Of a stretch of 60,000 nucleotides of DNA, positions 55,001 through 56,190 are shown in pieces. Within the stretch, counting starts at the first letter, position 1. Each line of letters starts with the position of its first letter. Where the stretch lies: contig NC_092583.1 in NCBI RefSeq assembly GCF_037975245.1, positions 8,138,764 through 8,198,763 of the forward strand, read 5' to 3'. Origin of the DNA: Apostichopus japonicus (Eukaryota > Echinodermata > Holothuroidea > Aspidochirotida > Stichopodidae). Position numbers and translations under genes: made by a program. Under the pieces are notes generated by a model. It was not told the DNA's origin. It did no database searches and worked only from the letters and a program-made list of their open reading frames with translations.

Positions 55001-55739
55001 CAAATACACTGTGAGTTTACCAAGTTATCACATAGTTTCTCAAGTATCCTGCCAAATCCTGTTTACTATGTATTGTCCATGATACTTAGTAGTAGCCGGG
55101 TGCACTAGTACTAGCTTACTATATGCACATGTCATTGACAAATACACTGTGAGTTATCAAGTTATCACATAGTTTATAAAGTATACTGGTAGTTACTAAT
55201 TAATGTGGCTGGTTAATCCTTTATACCTGCAGTTACCTTCTGTACAATATTCATTTGCGATGAGTTTTCCAGTAGACCAGAATAGTCGCCAAGTATTTCA
55301 GTAGTGGACCAAATCACTTTGATTTGCCAAGTTTACCAGCAGATGGAAAATATATCTATTTCCATAAAAAGAGGCGTTTCCTTCTTTATTAGGCCTTGAA
55401 TATATCTGCATCATTTTGTAAGGTTAATTGGTGCTCTCGCTGTCTTAGCCTGTACCACAAAAGTTTCAACATAATTAAATTCAATGTCATTGCAACACAG
55501 CCTAAAATTATCTTTCCTTTTTTTCTCCCCCCCCTTTTTTTTTTCTACTTCAGGATTCAGAATTACAGAAAACGGTGGATGAGAGCGAGAGGATAGAGCA
55601 GCTTTACAGCCATCTGTTTGATTTTACGATCGTTAACGACAACCTGGATGACACCTGCGACGAATTACTCCTGGAACTGGAAAACTTGGAAACACAGAGG
55701 CAGTGGGTGCCTGTCACATGGGTGTACGATTGCCCTTGA
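3612..55739 (+). CDS. PALS2/MPP2-MPP6-like MAGUK scaffold protein (gene-level, 11 exons, 5' incomplete)
   Basis: Eleven exons join in phase into about 542 residues ending in a stop, close to the roughly 540-residue vertebrate PALS2 (MPP6) and MPP2. Numbering from the first full codon, the order is L27N (about 1-40), L27C (about 50-100), PDZ (about 127-210, carboxylate loop QPLGITV), SH3 (about 219-285, ending in SGLIPSEELEEKRRAF), a basic hook (KKKKK) and a guanylate-kinase-like domain (about 335-542) ending RQWVPVTWVY. The P-loop reads GAQGVGRR, lacking the Lys-Ser/Thr of active kinases, as is usual for MAGUKs, so it should bind proteins rather than make GDP. Family members sit under the plasma membrane at cell junctions and bind Lin-7 and adhesion proteins. 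Assignment to the MPP2/MPP6 (Drosophila Varicose) branch rests on remembered family features such as ARILHGG, GLLHVGDIIKE and ILIGAQGVGRR. The initiating exon is not recognised. Confidence 0.95.
6147..6530 (-). repeat. Dispersed repeat with tRNA-B-box-like segment
   Basis: Starts with an (ATT)n run and ends near caacgcccc. It contains gttgcccaaggacacaacgc and ggctcgaacctg, which reads like the start of a reversed or degenerate Pol III B box. The phrase is known to me from interspersed repeats of several marine animals. I infer a SINE or SINE-tailed element; orientation and exact ends are uncertain. Confidence 0.45.
7880..8190 (-). repeat. G-run dispersed repeat, reverse copy
   Basis: Runs of G and C (mgggggga-type) flank a block reading gaagtgccatttcc...aaaattttc...gcgccaac...ggcgctacgcttag. 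This is the reverse complement of the block at 35030-35215 and 59630-59800, so it belongs to the same family. Confidence 0.7.
8950..9120 (-). repeat. G-run dispersed repeat, second reverse copy
   Basis: Carries gaagtgccatttccggtgat, aaattttcttgtacgctgcg, gcgccaacca and a C-run, matching the copy 900 bp upstream and the forward copies at 35, 36 and 59.7 kb. Confidence 0.7.
10841..10993 (+). CDS. MAGUK exon 2: end of L27N and start of L27C
   Basis: Acceptor cgcaaag|GCT and donor ATT|gtaagt, 51 codons, phase 0 at both ends. It encodes AHDTLEDK followed by DIIAELTS...ATELAGILQDLHFI, matching the second L27 repeat, whose helix continues into exon 3 (SLLQTHDEIA). L27C normally pairs with the L27 domain of Lin-7. 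Confidence 0.93.
11165..11375 (+). repeat. Dispersed repeat, copy A (partner inverted at 50440-50645)
   Basis: The words gccggtaatctg, cctactgtagtttcgaatga, ggtgtaacagaagttttaga, gggatcgatggtggtg (as reverse complement) and caatacccatagcacagtgt recur in reverse order and strand at 50440-50645 with roughly 85-90 per cent identity by eye. No coding potential and no terminal repeats were recognised. Confidence 0.7.
12328..12690 (+). repeat. Direct duplication, period about 218 bp
   Basis: The block gtagattggaaagtaacatg...tatgtatcgycacttgta...aaccaaatagttttag...gtatggtcacatgatttt occurs at about 12335 and again at about 12553. G-runs follow each copy. It belongs to the same family as the donor-bearing repeats at 3045, 12740 and 15135. 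Confidence 0.7.
12735..12850 (+). repeat. Donor-bearing dispersed repeat copy
   Basis: Contains ttgtgaggagacaggtaagt, then cataaatattcaaacctggtaagtt. Similar blocks lie at 3045-3180, 15135-15260 and (reverse) 14985-15030; weaker ones are at 1645-1720 and 23760-23850. Each strong copy carries a CAG|GTAAG- or CAG|GTGAG-like splice-donor word. Confidence 0.6.
13035..13181 (+). CDS. MAGUK exon 3: end of L27C, linker and first PDZ strand
   Basis: Acceptor tgtcaag|TCT and donor CTG|gtaagt, 49 codons, phase 0 at both ends. SLLQTHDEIASG closes L27C; an acidic linker follows; then IKLIGIRKVKDQPL forms strand A and the beginning of the PDZ carboxylate-binding loop, completed by GITV of exon 4. It competes with the alternative exon at 15516-15593, which supplies the same PDZ segment. 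Confidence 0.93.
15135..15260 (+). repeat. Donor-bearing dispersed repeat copy
   Basis: Reads gtgcacagtgctaaaagatt, aatgcggtgctaaggttgtg, ggagacaggtaagcgg, tataaaccagtaagtttt. A reverse partner (gcttacctgtcttcccacaac) lies at 14985-15030, making a loose inverted pair just upstream of the alternative exon at 15516. Confidence 0.6.
15516..15593 (+). CDS. Candidate mutually exclusive alternative exon for the first PDZ strand
   Basis: An open stretch ending DPVVIVDMIRPKGAPL before a strong donor (TTG|gtgagt) aligns residue for residue with the end of exon 3 (DTIKLIGIRKVKDQPL). It would join GITV of exon 4 in phase 0. A phase-compatible acceptor is gatgcacag|CAC at 15515/15516, giving 26 codons. 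A second in-phase acceptor at 15449/15450 would add SPVPPDYIGDAQ and more; PVPPD also occurs in this linker of vertebrate MPP2 (from memory). The best-looking polypyrimidine acceptor (15397) is out of phase. Using this exon instead of exon 3 would drop the end of L27C unless the longer form is used. The coding signal is convincing; the 5' boundary is not settled. Confidence 0.7.
17505..17580 (+). repeat. Microsatellite (attcatct/attcattt)n
   Basis: A run of attc/atct/attt tetranucleotide variants covering about 75 bp. Confidence 0.85.
17820..17940 (+). repeat. CA/TA-rich microsatellite tract
   Basis: Mixed acac, gtac and tata dinucleotide runs ending in a perfect (TA) stretch near 17921-17935. 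Confidence 0.8.
21003..21410. mobile_element. hAT-type MITE, 408 bp, with 8-bp target duplication
   Basis: The ends are perfect inverted repeats (tagggatgcaccggat and its complement). The flanks are identical 8-mers, gtttgctc at 20995-21002 and 21411-21418. The interior is packed with ccggccggA-type words near both ends and an AT-rich middle, with no open frame. An 8-bp duplication with TAGGG/CAGGG-like ends is characteristic of the hAT superfamily. It is non-autonomous. Confidence 0.92.
22994..23069 (+). CDS. MAGUK exon 4: PDZ core
   Basis: Acceptor tttacag|GGG and donor CAGG|gtcagt, 76 nt, leaving in phase 1. It encodes GITVRCDKGALMVARILHGG plus IIDQQ, the second and third PDZ strands; ARILHGG is a hallmark of MPP2/MPP6. 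The Gly codon is completed by exon 5. Confidence 0.93.
23210..23535 (+). repeat. G-run dispersed repeat, subtype 2
   Basis: Begins at ccagtggcgtaggaag and ends at cggttcctacgccctt, reading ggggggctgaag, cctgggggaggggtctaagg, ggtgcaatttggtgcaat and C-runs. The internal block also occurs at 34600-34760. The ends are complementary (agtggcgtagga and tcctacgcc), so this may be a short terminal-repeat element. Confidence 0.65.
24029..24094 (-). repeat. tRNA-derived SINE or tRNA pseudogene
   Basis: On the minus strand the ends ggagtg and cactcc pair as an acceptor stem. An A-box-like tagctcagtggtta and a B-box-like agttcgagtc are correctly spaced. The D-stem 3' side is missing and the anticodon stem pairs poorly (about 66 nt in total), so it is not a working tRNA. 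The central cttccaatcataaggt is frequent in animal tRNA-derived repeats. Confidence 0.7.
24231..24572 (+). repeat. 70-bp minisatellite, 5 units
   Basis: Units start gttaagta at 24236, 24301, 24371, 24441 and 24511. The first unit is 65 bp because it has gttaagtaggc where the others have gttaagtacagtaggc: an exact 5-bp difference at a TA. Otherwise units are nearly identical (cttagtctgctatgaaagtg, aggaatcctac). Confidence 0.92.
25048..25078 (+). repeat. Poly(T) tract
   Basis: About 31 uninterrupted T, possibly the tail of a minus-strand retroposed copy, but no adjacent body was recognised. Confidence 0.8.
26704..26912 (+). repeat. 66-bp tandem repeat, 3 units
   Basis: Units carry ttcagcacatcctctatag, atcatcaaatactgcagccc and gattcgtgggaaaatttggg, starting near 26705, 26772 and 26838. 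Confidence 0.9.
28687..28841 (+). CDS. MAGUK exon 5: PDZ C-terminal half
   Basis: Acceptor tccgcag|GT and donor CCA|gtaagt, 155 nt, entering with two bases and leaving in phase 0. It encodes GLLHVGDIIKEINDVDI, then helix B and GRVTLKILPNYRD, finishing the PDZ fold. A five-proline run links it to the SH3 domain. A 74-bp minisatellite starts about 50 bp after the donor. Confidence 0.94.
28842..30269 (+). other. MAGUK intron 5
   Basis: About 1.4 kb, more than half of it the 74-bp minisatellite (28894-29715), then a G-run near 29875 and ordinary intron sequence. Confidence 0.75.
28894..29715 (+). repeat. 74-bp minisatellite, about 11 units
   Basis: Units begin ctgtttaatacttgctctca at 28894, 28968, 29042, 29116, 29200, 29274, 29348, 29422, 29496, 29570 and 29649. 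Most are 74 bp. The unit at 29116 is 84 bp: catctatatgag has become catcTACTGTACTGTAtatgag (+10). The unit at 29570 carries catcTACTGTAtatgag (+5). Confidence 0.93.
30270..30401 (+). CDS. MAGUK exon 6: SH3 N-terminal part
   Basis: Acceptor ctccttag|ATT and donor CAG|gtaggc, 44 codons in phase 0. It encodes YLRAFFSYNPKKDTLLPC, then GLAFEKGDVLCVVDRSDPEW and WQ, the MAGUK SH3 with its long RT loop and the paired Trp of the n-Src/strand C region. Confidence 0.94.
30402..31525 (+). other. MAGUK intron 6
   Basis: About 1.1 kb, non-coding, with G- and C-runs at 30877-30890 and 30991-31005 and one copy (31140-31262) of the repeat that forms the palindrome at 37545-37740. Confidence 0.7.
31140..31262 (+). 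repeat. Dispersed repeat (gaagaaga...gaaacgtcaggcc family)
   Basis: Reads tttagcctttgaagaagatc, ggatggaaacgtcaggccaa, cttacttttacac, acacaggctctctagtcgat, aagcagtttgctaacagttt. The same order occurs at 37622-37741. The gaagaaga...gaaacg block resembles segments near the ends of Penelope-like retroelements, which is only a resemblance from memory. Confidence 0.7.
31526..31631 (+). CDS. MAGUK exon 7: SH3 end and start of hook
   Basis: Acceptor ttcccag|GCG and donor AGAA|gtacgt, 106 nt, leaving in phase 1. It encodes AYVVGREETSGLIPSEELEE and KRRAFVPSDHLYTKR. GLIPS is the last SH3 strand; the basic stretch begins the hook between SH3 and GuK. Confidence 0.93.
33125..34290 (+). repeat. G-rich minisatellite, about 10 units of 100-122 bp
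   Basis: Each unit carries gtgtaggatgcatggaactg, gtcacaggttggacagccag, tccaaatagacatttctgag, a ggtgggggtgag block and ctgcagcatgctgc. Unit length varies mainly through the G-block. A diverged relative begins near 32755. The minus strand is stop-free over more than 1 kb only because the unit lacks stops; this is not a gene. Confidence 0.95.
34600..34770 (+). repeat. G-run dispersed repeat, subtype 2
   Basis: Begins cagtggcggatccaggattt, then cctgggggaggggtctaagg and ggtgcaatctggtgcta, shared with 23210-23535. Confidence 0.7.
35030..35215 (+). repeat. G-run dispersed repeat, subtype 1
   Basis: Begins cagtggcgtagctaggattt, a run of G, then tatctaagcggagcgccacc, ttggcgcggagcgtac, aaaatttgagattt, ccccccagatcgc. 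It is the same order as 36120-36290 and 59630-59800 and the reverse of 8070-8190 and 8950-9060. Confidence 0.8.
35613..35845. mobile_element. MITE-like palindromic element
   Basis: The ends are imperfect inverted repeats: acactctaaaaacaaatgag...tgaaattcacctatgttttta. The interior is a series of complementary words (actccaatggagt, ggagttaa, ttaactcc). No open frame and no obvious target duplication. The acactctaaaaa start is typical of short non-autonomous DNA elements in marine animals (recollection). Confidence 0.6.
35868..35900 (+). repeat. (acgt)n microsatellite
   Basis: Runs of gtac/acgt tetranucleotides with one interruption. Confidence 0.85.
36120..36480 (+). repeat. G-run dispersed repeats, nested pair
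   Basis: A subtype 1 copy (ggggcagatgcaggatttgt, ctaagcggagcgccatc, ggcgcggagcgtac) ends at gtagctacgccactg (36352-36366). A second end follows: a long A-run, then ggggggcccgggccccc and ctggatccgcccctgg to 36479. Confidence 0.65.
37545..37741. repeat. Palindrome made of two inverted copies of a dispersed repeat
   Basis: Left arm taagttggcctgacgtttcc...ggatcttctttaaaggctaaa; right arm tttagcctttgaagaagacc...gaaacgtcaggccaactta. The arms are almost exact complements, about 50 nt each, about 30 nt apart. The right arm continues into the same sequence as 31140-31262. Confidence 0.85.
38935..39162 (+). CDS. MAGUK exon 8: hook and GuK N-terminal part
   Basis: Acceptor caaacag|TG and donor GCAA|gtaaga, 228 nt, split codons at both ends. 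It encodes the KKKKK hook, YEEVQEMPPFLRKTLILIGA, the degenerate P-loop GAQGVGRR and LIKTDPERFGSAIA. The ATG visible at the exon start is a split Met codon, not the start of translation. The huge intron after it contains the 9.3-kb transposon. Confidence 0.95.
39163..39580 (+). other. MAGUK intron 8, part before the minisatellite
   Basis: About 400 bp of unremarkable intron sequence. Confidence 0.6.
39580..39988 (+). repeat. Minisatellite split by the 9.3-kb transposon, left part
   Basis: Units of about 60-70 bp: aagtgcacatggagtcaaga, cagttgtgtgtttctcccat, agcattaagtatgtgattga, atgctt. The array breaks at gaatgctta on entry to the transposon and resumes at taagtgcacatgg after 49320. Confidence 0.93.
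39991..40015 (+). repeat. Left terminal inverted repeat of the 9.3-kb transposon
   Basis: 25 bp, perfect inverse of 49296-49320; preceded by target TA at 39989-39990. Confidence 0.95.
40016..40210 (+). repeat. Left subterminal cgtc/gtcgg-rich region
   Basis: Contains about ten scattered tatcgtc, agtcgg and atcgtcgg words, including agtcggatcgtcga near 40062, which reappears near 49240. Clustered short words inside both ends are typical of transposase-binding sites. Confidence 0.6.
40210..43135. other. Left interior of the 9.3-kb transposon, no gene recognised
   Basis: About 2.9 kb without convincing coding sequence. It contains a gggttgggcgatatt block with many gcgata words near 41085-41155 (a common start of interspersed repeats), a purine tract (41665-41795) preceded by ggcgcgtatccaggggggg, and C/T-rich sequence at 42620-42860. 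Confidence 0.55.
41665..41795 (+). repeat. Purine-rich low-complexity tract
   Basis: About 130 nt of almost only G and A after a ggcgcgtatccaggggggg start, which resembles the G-run repeat family. Confidence 0.75.
43139..43174 (-). terminator. Histone-type 3' processing signal behind the transposase
   Basis: On the minus strand, 21 nt after the transposase stop, positions 43174-43159 read ggttcttttaaggacc. This is a 6-bp stem with a 4-nt loop that meets every position of the metazoan histone consensus GGYYY-loop-RRRCC. It is preceded by aaac and followed by accaca, as in sea-urchin histone genes. Ten nt further, ccagaaagag (43148-43139) matches the purine-rich histone downstream element that pairs with U7 snRNA. 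All three parts are in the right order and spacing. No histone coding sequence is adjacent. The inference is that the transposase mRNA ends, or once ended, by histone-type cleavage. Confidence 0.8.
43196..44217 (-). pseudogene. Tc1-type DD34E transposase, inactivated
   Basis: Minus-strand reading from an ATG at 44217 to TAA at 43198-43196 gives 1,022 nt, one short of a 340-residue Tc1 transposase. Visible parts: an N-terminal paired-like helix-turn-helix (ISRNTVKNIIARFRTRG), a GRQR hook, and the catalytic triad in VVFTDECSIALD, LMQDNDPKHTS and SPDLNPIEKVWHEL with 34 residues between the second Asp and the Glu. The tail FWRERVTPQKCRTYI then AVIES follows. Two lesions are seen: TGA at codon 11 (44187-44185), compatible with a C-to-T change, and a one-base loss near 43308-43313 just before FWRE. 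It cuts and pastes DNA at TA in active relatives. A histone-like 3' signal follows the stop. It could be a nested Tc1 insertion instead of the host element's own gene. Confidence 0.9.
44218..44521. promoter_or_regulatory. Divergent intergenic region of the transposon
   Basis: 304 bp separate the start codons of transposase (minus) and BEN gene (plus). A TATAAAG at 44432-44438 lies 84 bp before the BEN start codon and a ccaat at about 44491. No clear TATA was found on the minus strand. A shared bidirectional promoter is an inference from the layout. Confidence 0.45.
44522..44830 (+). CDS. BEN gene exon 1: Tudor/chromo-like domain
   Basis: ATG after caacaccaac; 103 codons; donor GTG|gtaagt. 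The W-x-GKVL...F-x-IRW...DWV pattern suggests a small beta barrel. A second segment (GEEVTRKKADGTSGEVVTVE) has a KOW/Tudor flavour. Confidence 0.75.
44522..47270 (+). CDS. BEN-domain protein with Tudor/chromo-like N-terminus (3 exons, transposon-borne)
   Basis: Exons 44522-44830, 45525-45797 and 46509-47270 join in phase 0 throughout, giving 447 residues. Residues about 15-55 (GIWLIGKVLEERAVAFKIRW, NYRVTDWVSKEKTRLP) look like a small Tudor/chromo-type barrel. Residues about 104-194 are basic and polar with a KKTRTLVPKK tail. Residues 268-294 (LKILAQSEELAELRKRVDEM) form a short coiled coil, then a Pro-rich linker to about 342. Residues about 357-434 (QMAKLLVVQYFTAEERLHGN, SGKRGKTQLDQHLLQKIRQS, ...WARLKTTIDLFNRHYR) match the BEN domain, a DNA- and chromatin-binding fold. 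All splice sites are canonical and no lesion is seen, in contrast to the neighbouring transposase. The role in the element (accessory DNA binding, chromatin silencing or targeting) is unknown. The BEN call is by motif memory and needs a profile search. Confidence 0.8.
45525..45797 (+). CDS. BEN gene exon 2: basic linker
   Basis: Acceptor ccttccag|ATC and donor AAG|gtacgg, 91 codons. A second donor (gtgagc at 45803) would be out of phase with exon 3. The content is IYAKSRKLKYEWLMEMNLV then Arg/Ser/Thr-rich sequence with many Lys near the end. Confidence 0.75.
46509..47270 (+). CDS. BEN gene exon 3: coiled coil and BEN domain
   Basis: Acceptor tctaacag|ATT, 253 codons and TAG stop. It carries the coiled coil, Pro-rich linker and BEN domain. 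The 3' flank begins with a short direct duplication (gtaaccttatctagttgtaa). AATAAA at 47476-47481 is a likely poly(A) signal, so this gene, unlike the transposase, appears conventionally polyadenylated. Confidence 0.8.
   Translation: MATRIAIGPAAPGDDGGPPQAEGMAYGCADAATMAIQSVVSSSTAEGNPPPLPDEWSRATPAFGCSAVCDGRFAELTLKILAQSEELAELRKRVDEMERKQGSIQQAPTSSPMPVPATPPPIELSSAVGNALLTLSSSPAPAPTPLQEQDSPIHVLLAKCCQDRRQMAKLLVVQYFTAEERLHGNTSGKRGKTQLDQHLLQKIRQSIFDFAPLPTHQAEEAEWARLKTTIDLFNRHYRQQLREKANKTVHNLI
47500..48195 (+). repeat. Tandem repeat of about 265-280 bp, 3 units, inside the transposon
   Basis: Units start at tatgagtgatwtaaagttta (47501, 47766, 48045) and contain aaaggtgttgcctcag, acatgagtg, tattggacaagctccgaaat, tgtactgata and gccgataaaagtctgtatct. 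The third is truncated. A (gata)n run at 47951-47972 lengthens the second unit. Confidence 0.88.
48195..48855. other. Right interior of the transposon, no gene recognised
   Basis: AT-rich sequence with a short GC-rich patch (aaaatggcgccgcggcgtct near 48484), which has a promoter-like look, but nothing more can be supported. Confidence 0.5.
48855..49295 (+). repeat. Right subterminal region with 163-bp duplication and cgtc/gtcgg words
   Basis: Two diverged copies (48859 and 49022) of ggctaggccgcytagcartg...gtaggcctggtatcgtc...aacaatagcgatcgatt...catgaatggtcggtc, then more atcgtc/gtcgg words up to the terminal repeat. Confidence 0.75.
49296..49320 (-). repeat. Right terminal inverted repeat of the 9.3-kb transposon
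   Basis: 25 bp, perfect inverse of 39991-40015; followed by target TA at 49321-49322. Confidence 0.95.
49321..49910 (+). repeat. Minisatellite split by the transposon, right part
   Basis: Same units as 39580-39988. The first about 200 bp after the transposon nearly repeat 39717-39920 on the other side, including the variant units ending tctaattgaatgcttgtaag and gttaagactgttgtgtcttt, so a multi-unit block is duplicated. Confidence 0.93.
49911..50814 (+). other. MAGUK intron 8, part after the minisatellite
   Basis: About 900 bp of non-coding sequence, with the dispersed repeat copy at 50440-50645. Confidence 0.7.
50440..50645 (-). repeat. Dispersed repeat, copy B (partner at 11165-11375)
   Basis: Reverse-complement relative of 11165-11375, located about 170 bp upstream of MAGUK exon 9. 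The outer edge includes a gagtcttcacaccctttaaa segment that also matches the other copy (ttaaagggagtgaagagtca). Confidence 0.7.
50815..51017 (+). CDS. MAGUK exon 9: GuK GMP-binding region
   Basis: Acceptor tttcaag|GT and donor CAG|gtaagt, 203 nt, phase 0 at its end. It encodes STSRPKKDSEVDGVNYNFSK, LLEYGEFMGNIYGTSFDAVK and ICVLDVNPQ. The TSRP...DG...Y and EYGEFxGNxYGT motifs line the nucleotide-binding pocket in true guanylate kinases and the phosphopeptide site in MAGUKs. It is one residue shorter than vertebrate PALS2 around SAIAS/TSR. Confidence 0.95.
51018..53048 (+). other. MAGUK intron 9
   Basis: About 2 kb, containing the 166-bp minisatellite (52100-52760) and an outlying relative at 51665-51815. 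No coding sequence is supported. Confidence 0.75.
52100..52760 (+). repeat. 166-bp minisatellite, about 4 units
   Basis: Landmark cactgtttagggttttttgt at 52151, 52318, 52484 and 52650. Units also share gacaatcttttagtctctcg, agtgcttcaaggaatttgac and gggaaacacagatgaaggtt. A diverged copy with the same order is at 51728. Confidence 0.9.
53049..53168 (+). CDS. MAGUK exon 10: GuK central strand and helix
   Basis: Acceptor ttctccag|ACT and donor CCA|gtaagt, 40 codons in phase 0. It encodes TLKLLRNSEYLPFVVFVKSP then NLDTLRAMHQQASRGSGVVP. The second half of this exon, from about 53108, together with its donor and the following 70 bp of intron, is repeated in tandem downstream. Relative to vertebrate PALS2, about four residues are missing at the junction with exon 11. 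Confidence 0.93.
53108..54165 (+). repeat. 132-bp tandem array: 8 copies of the 3' half of MAGUK exon 10 with its donor
   Basis: Unit starts (aacctagat) at 53109, 53241, 53373, 53505, 53636, 53768, 53899 and 54031. The first is the real exon. Each copy has the 60 bp coding NLDTLRAMHQQASRGSGVVP, the gtaagt donor and about 70 bp of intron. Copies 4 and 6 have a 1-bp deletion (gatagtta); copy 8 lacks 6 bp; the others keep the frame. The normal acceptor is not repeated; the copies are preceded by aaacatggag. Confidence 0.95.
54600..55200 (+). repeat. 139-bp minisatellite, 4 units
   Basis: Landmark gatacttaactagtagccga at 54664, 54803, 54942 and 55081. Units share cactagtacttgcttactat, acacatgtcattgacaaata and caagttatcacatagtttct. 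Upstream (54450-54600) there are weaker relatives. Confidence 0.9.
55554..55739 (+). CDS. MAGUK exon 11: GuK C-terminus and stop
   Basis: A long pyrimidine tract and acceptor ctacttcag|GAT lead into 62 codons ending TGA at 55737-55739. It encodes DSELQKTVDESERIEQLYSH, FDFTIVNDNLDDT and RQWVPVTWVYDCP. The family usually ends at WVY; three extra residues (DCP) follow here. Confidence 0.95.
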   Translation, partial: DSELQKTVDESERIEQLYSHLFDFTIVNDNLDDTCDELLLELENLETQRQWVPVTWVYDCP

Positions 55740-56190
55740 CCAATCAGAGACGGAAACAGCTGCTGAATATTCATTGAACCTGGTGCTATTAAACCTCAGG
55801 TGACTGTGTTTCTAGACAATACACAAAACAAGATTGGAAATTTGTCATAAGTAGGGGCAGGTAATTCTTTATTCCCAGCCGGAGATGTTAAAAACATTTT
55901 CTGACGAACCAAGAAATATTTTTCTACGCTCATCTTTCTGCTGTTCTCTCTCTTTCGTCGTCGTGTCTTTTTTCCGTCTTTTTCTTTCTATTTATTTTTG
56001 TATGCTTTAAAAGTGCGTTAGTTTCCGGTAGGTTTTATGACAGGCATTAAAAGTGACTTTCATTGACTTAATTAAGTTAACATTCATAATTTGACATCGA
56101 TGAAACTTACTTTGTAGAGTATAGAAAGACTGTTGATGTGATTTTAAAGAATCTATAAGAATAAACCAATCAAAGAGCTAGTTTTTTTGA
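55740..56190 (+). other. Probable MAGUK 3' UTR with poly(A) signal
   Basis: After the stop there is AT-rich non-coding sequence with an AATAAA at 56160-56165, followed within about 20 bp by a T-rich stretch, a plausible cleavage and polyadenylation site. Later AATAAA words (for example near 58815) could serve longer isoforms, so the 3' end is a guess. Confidence 0.5.
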
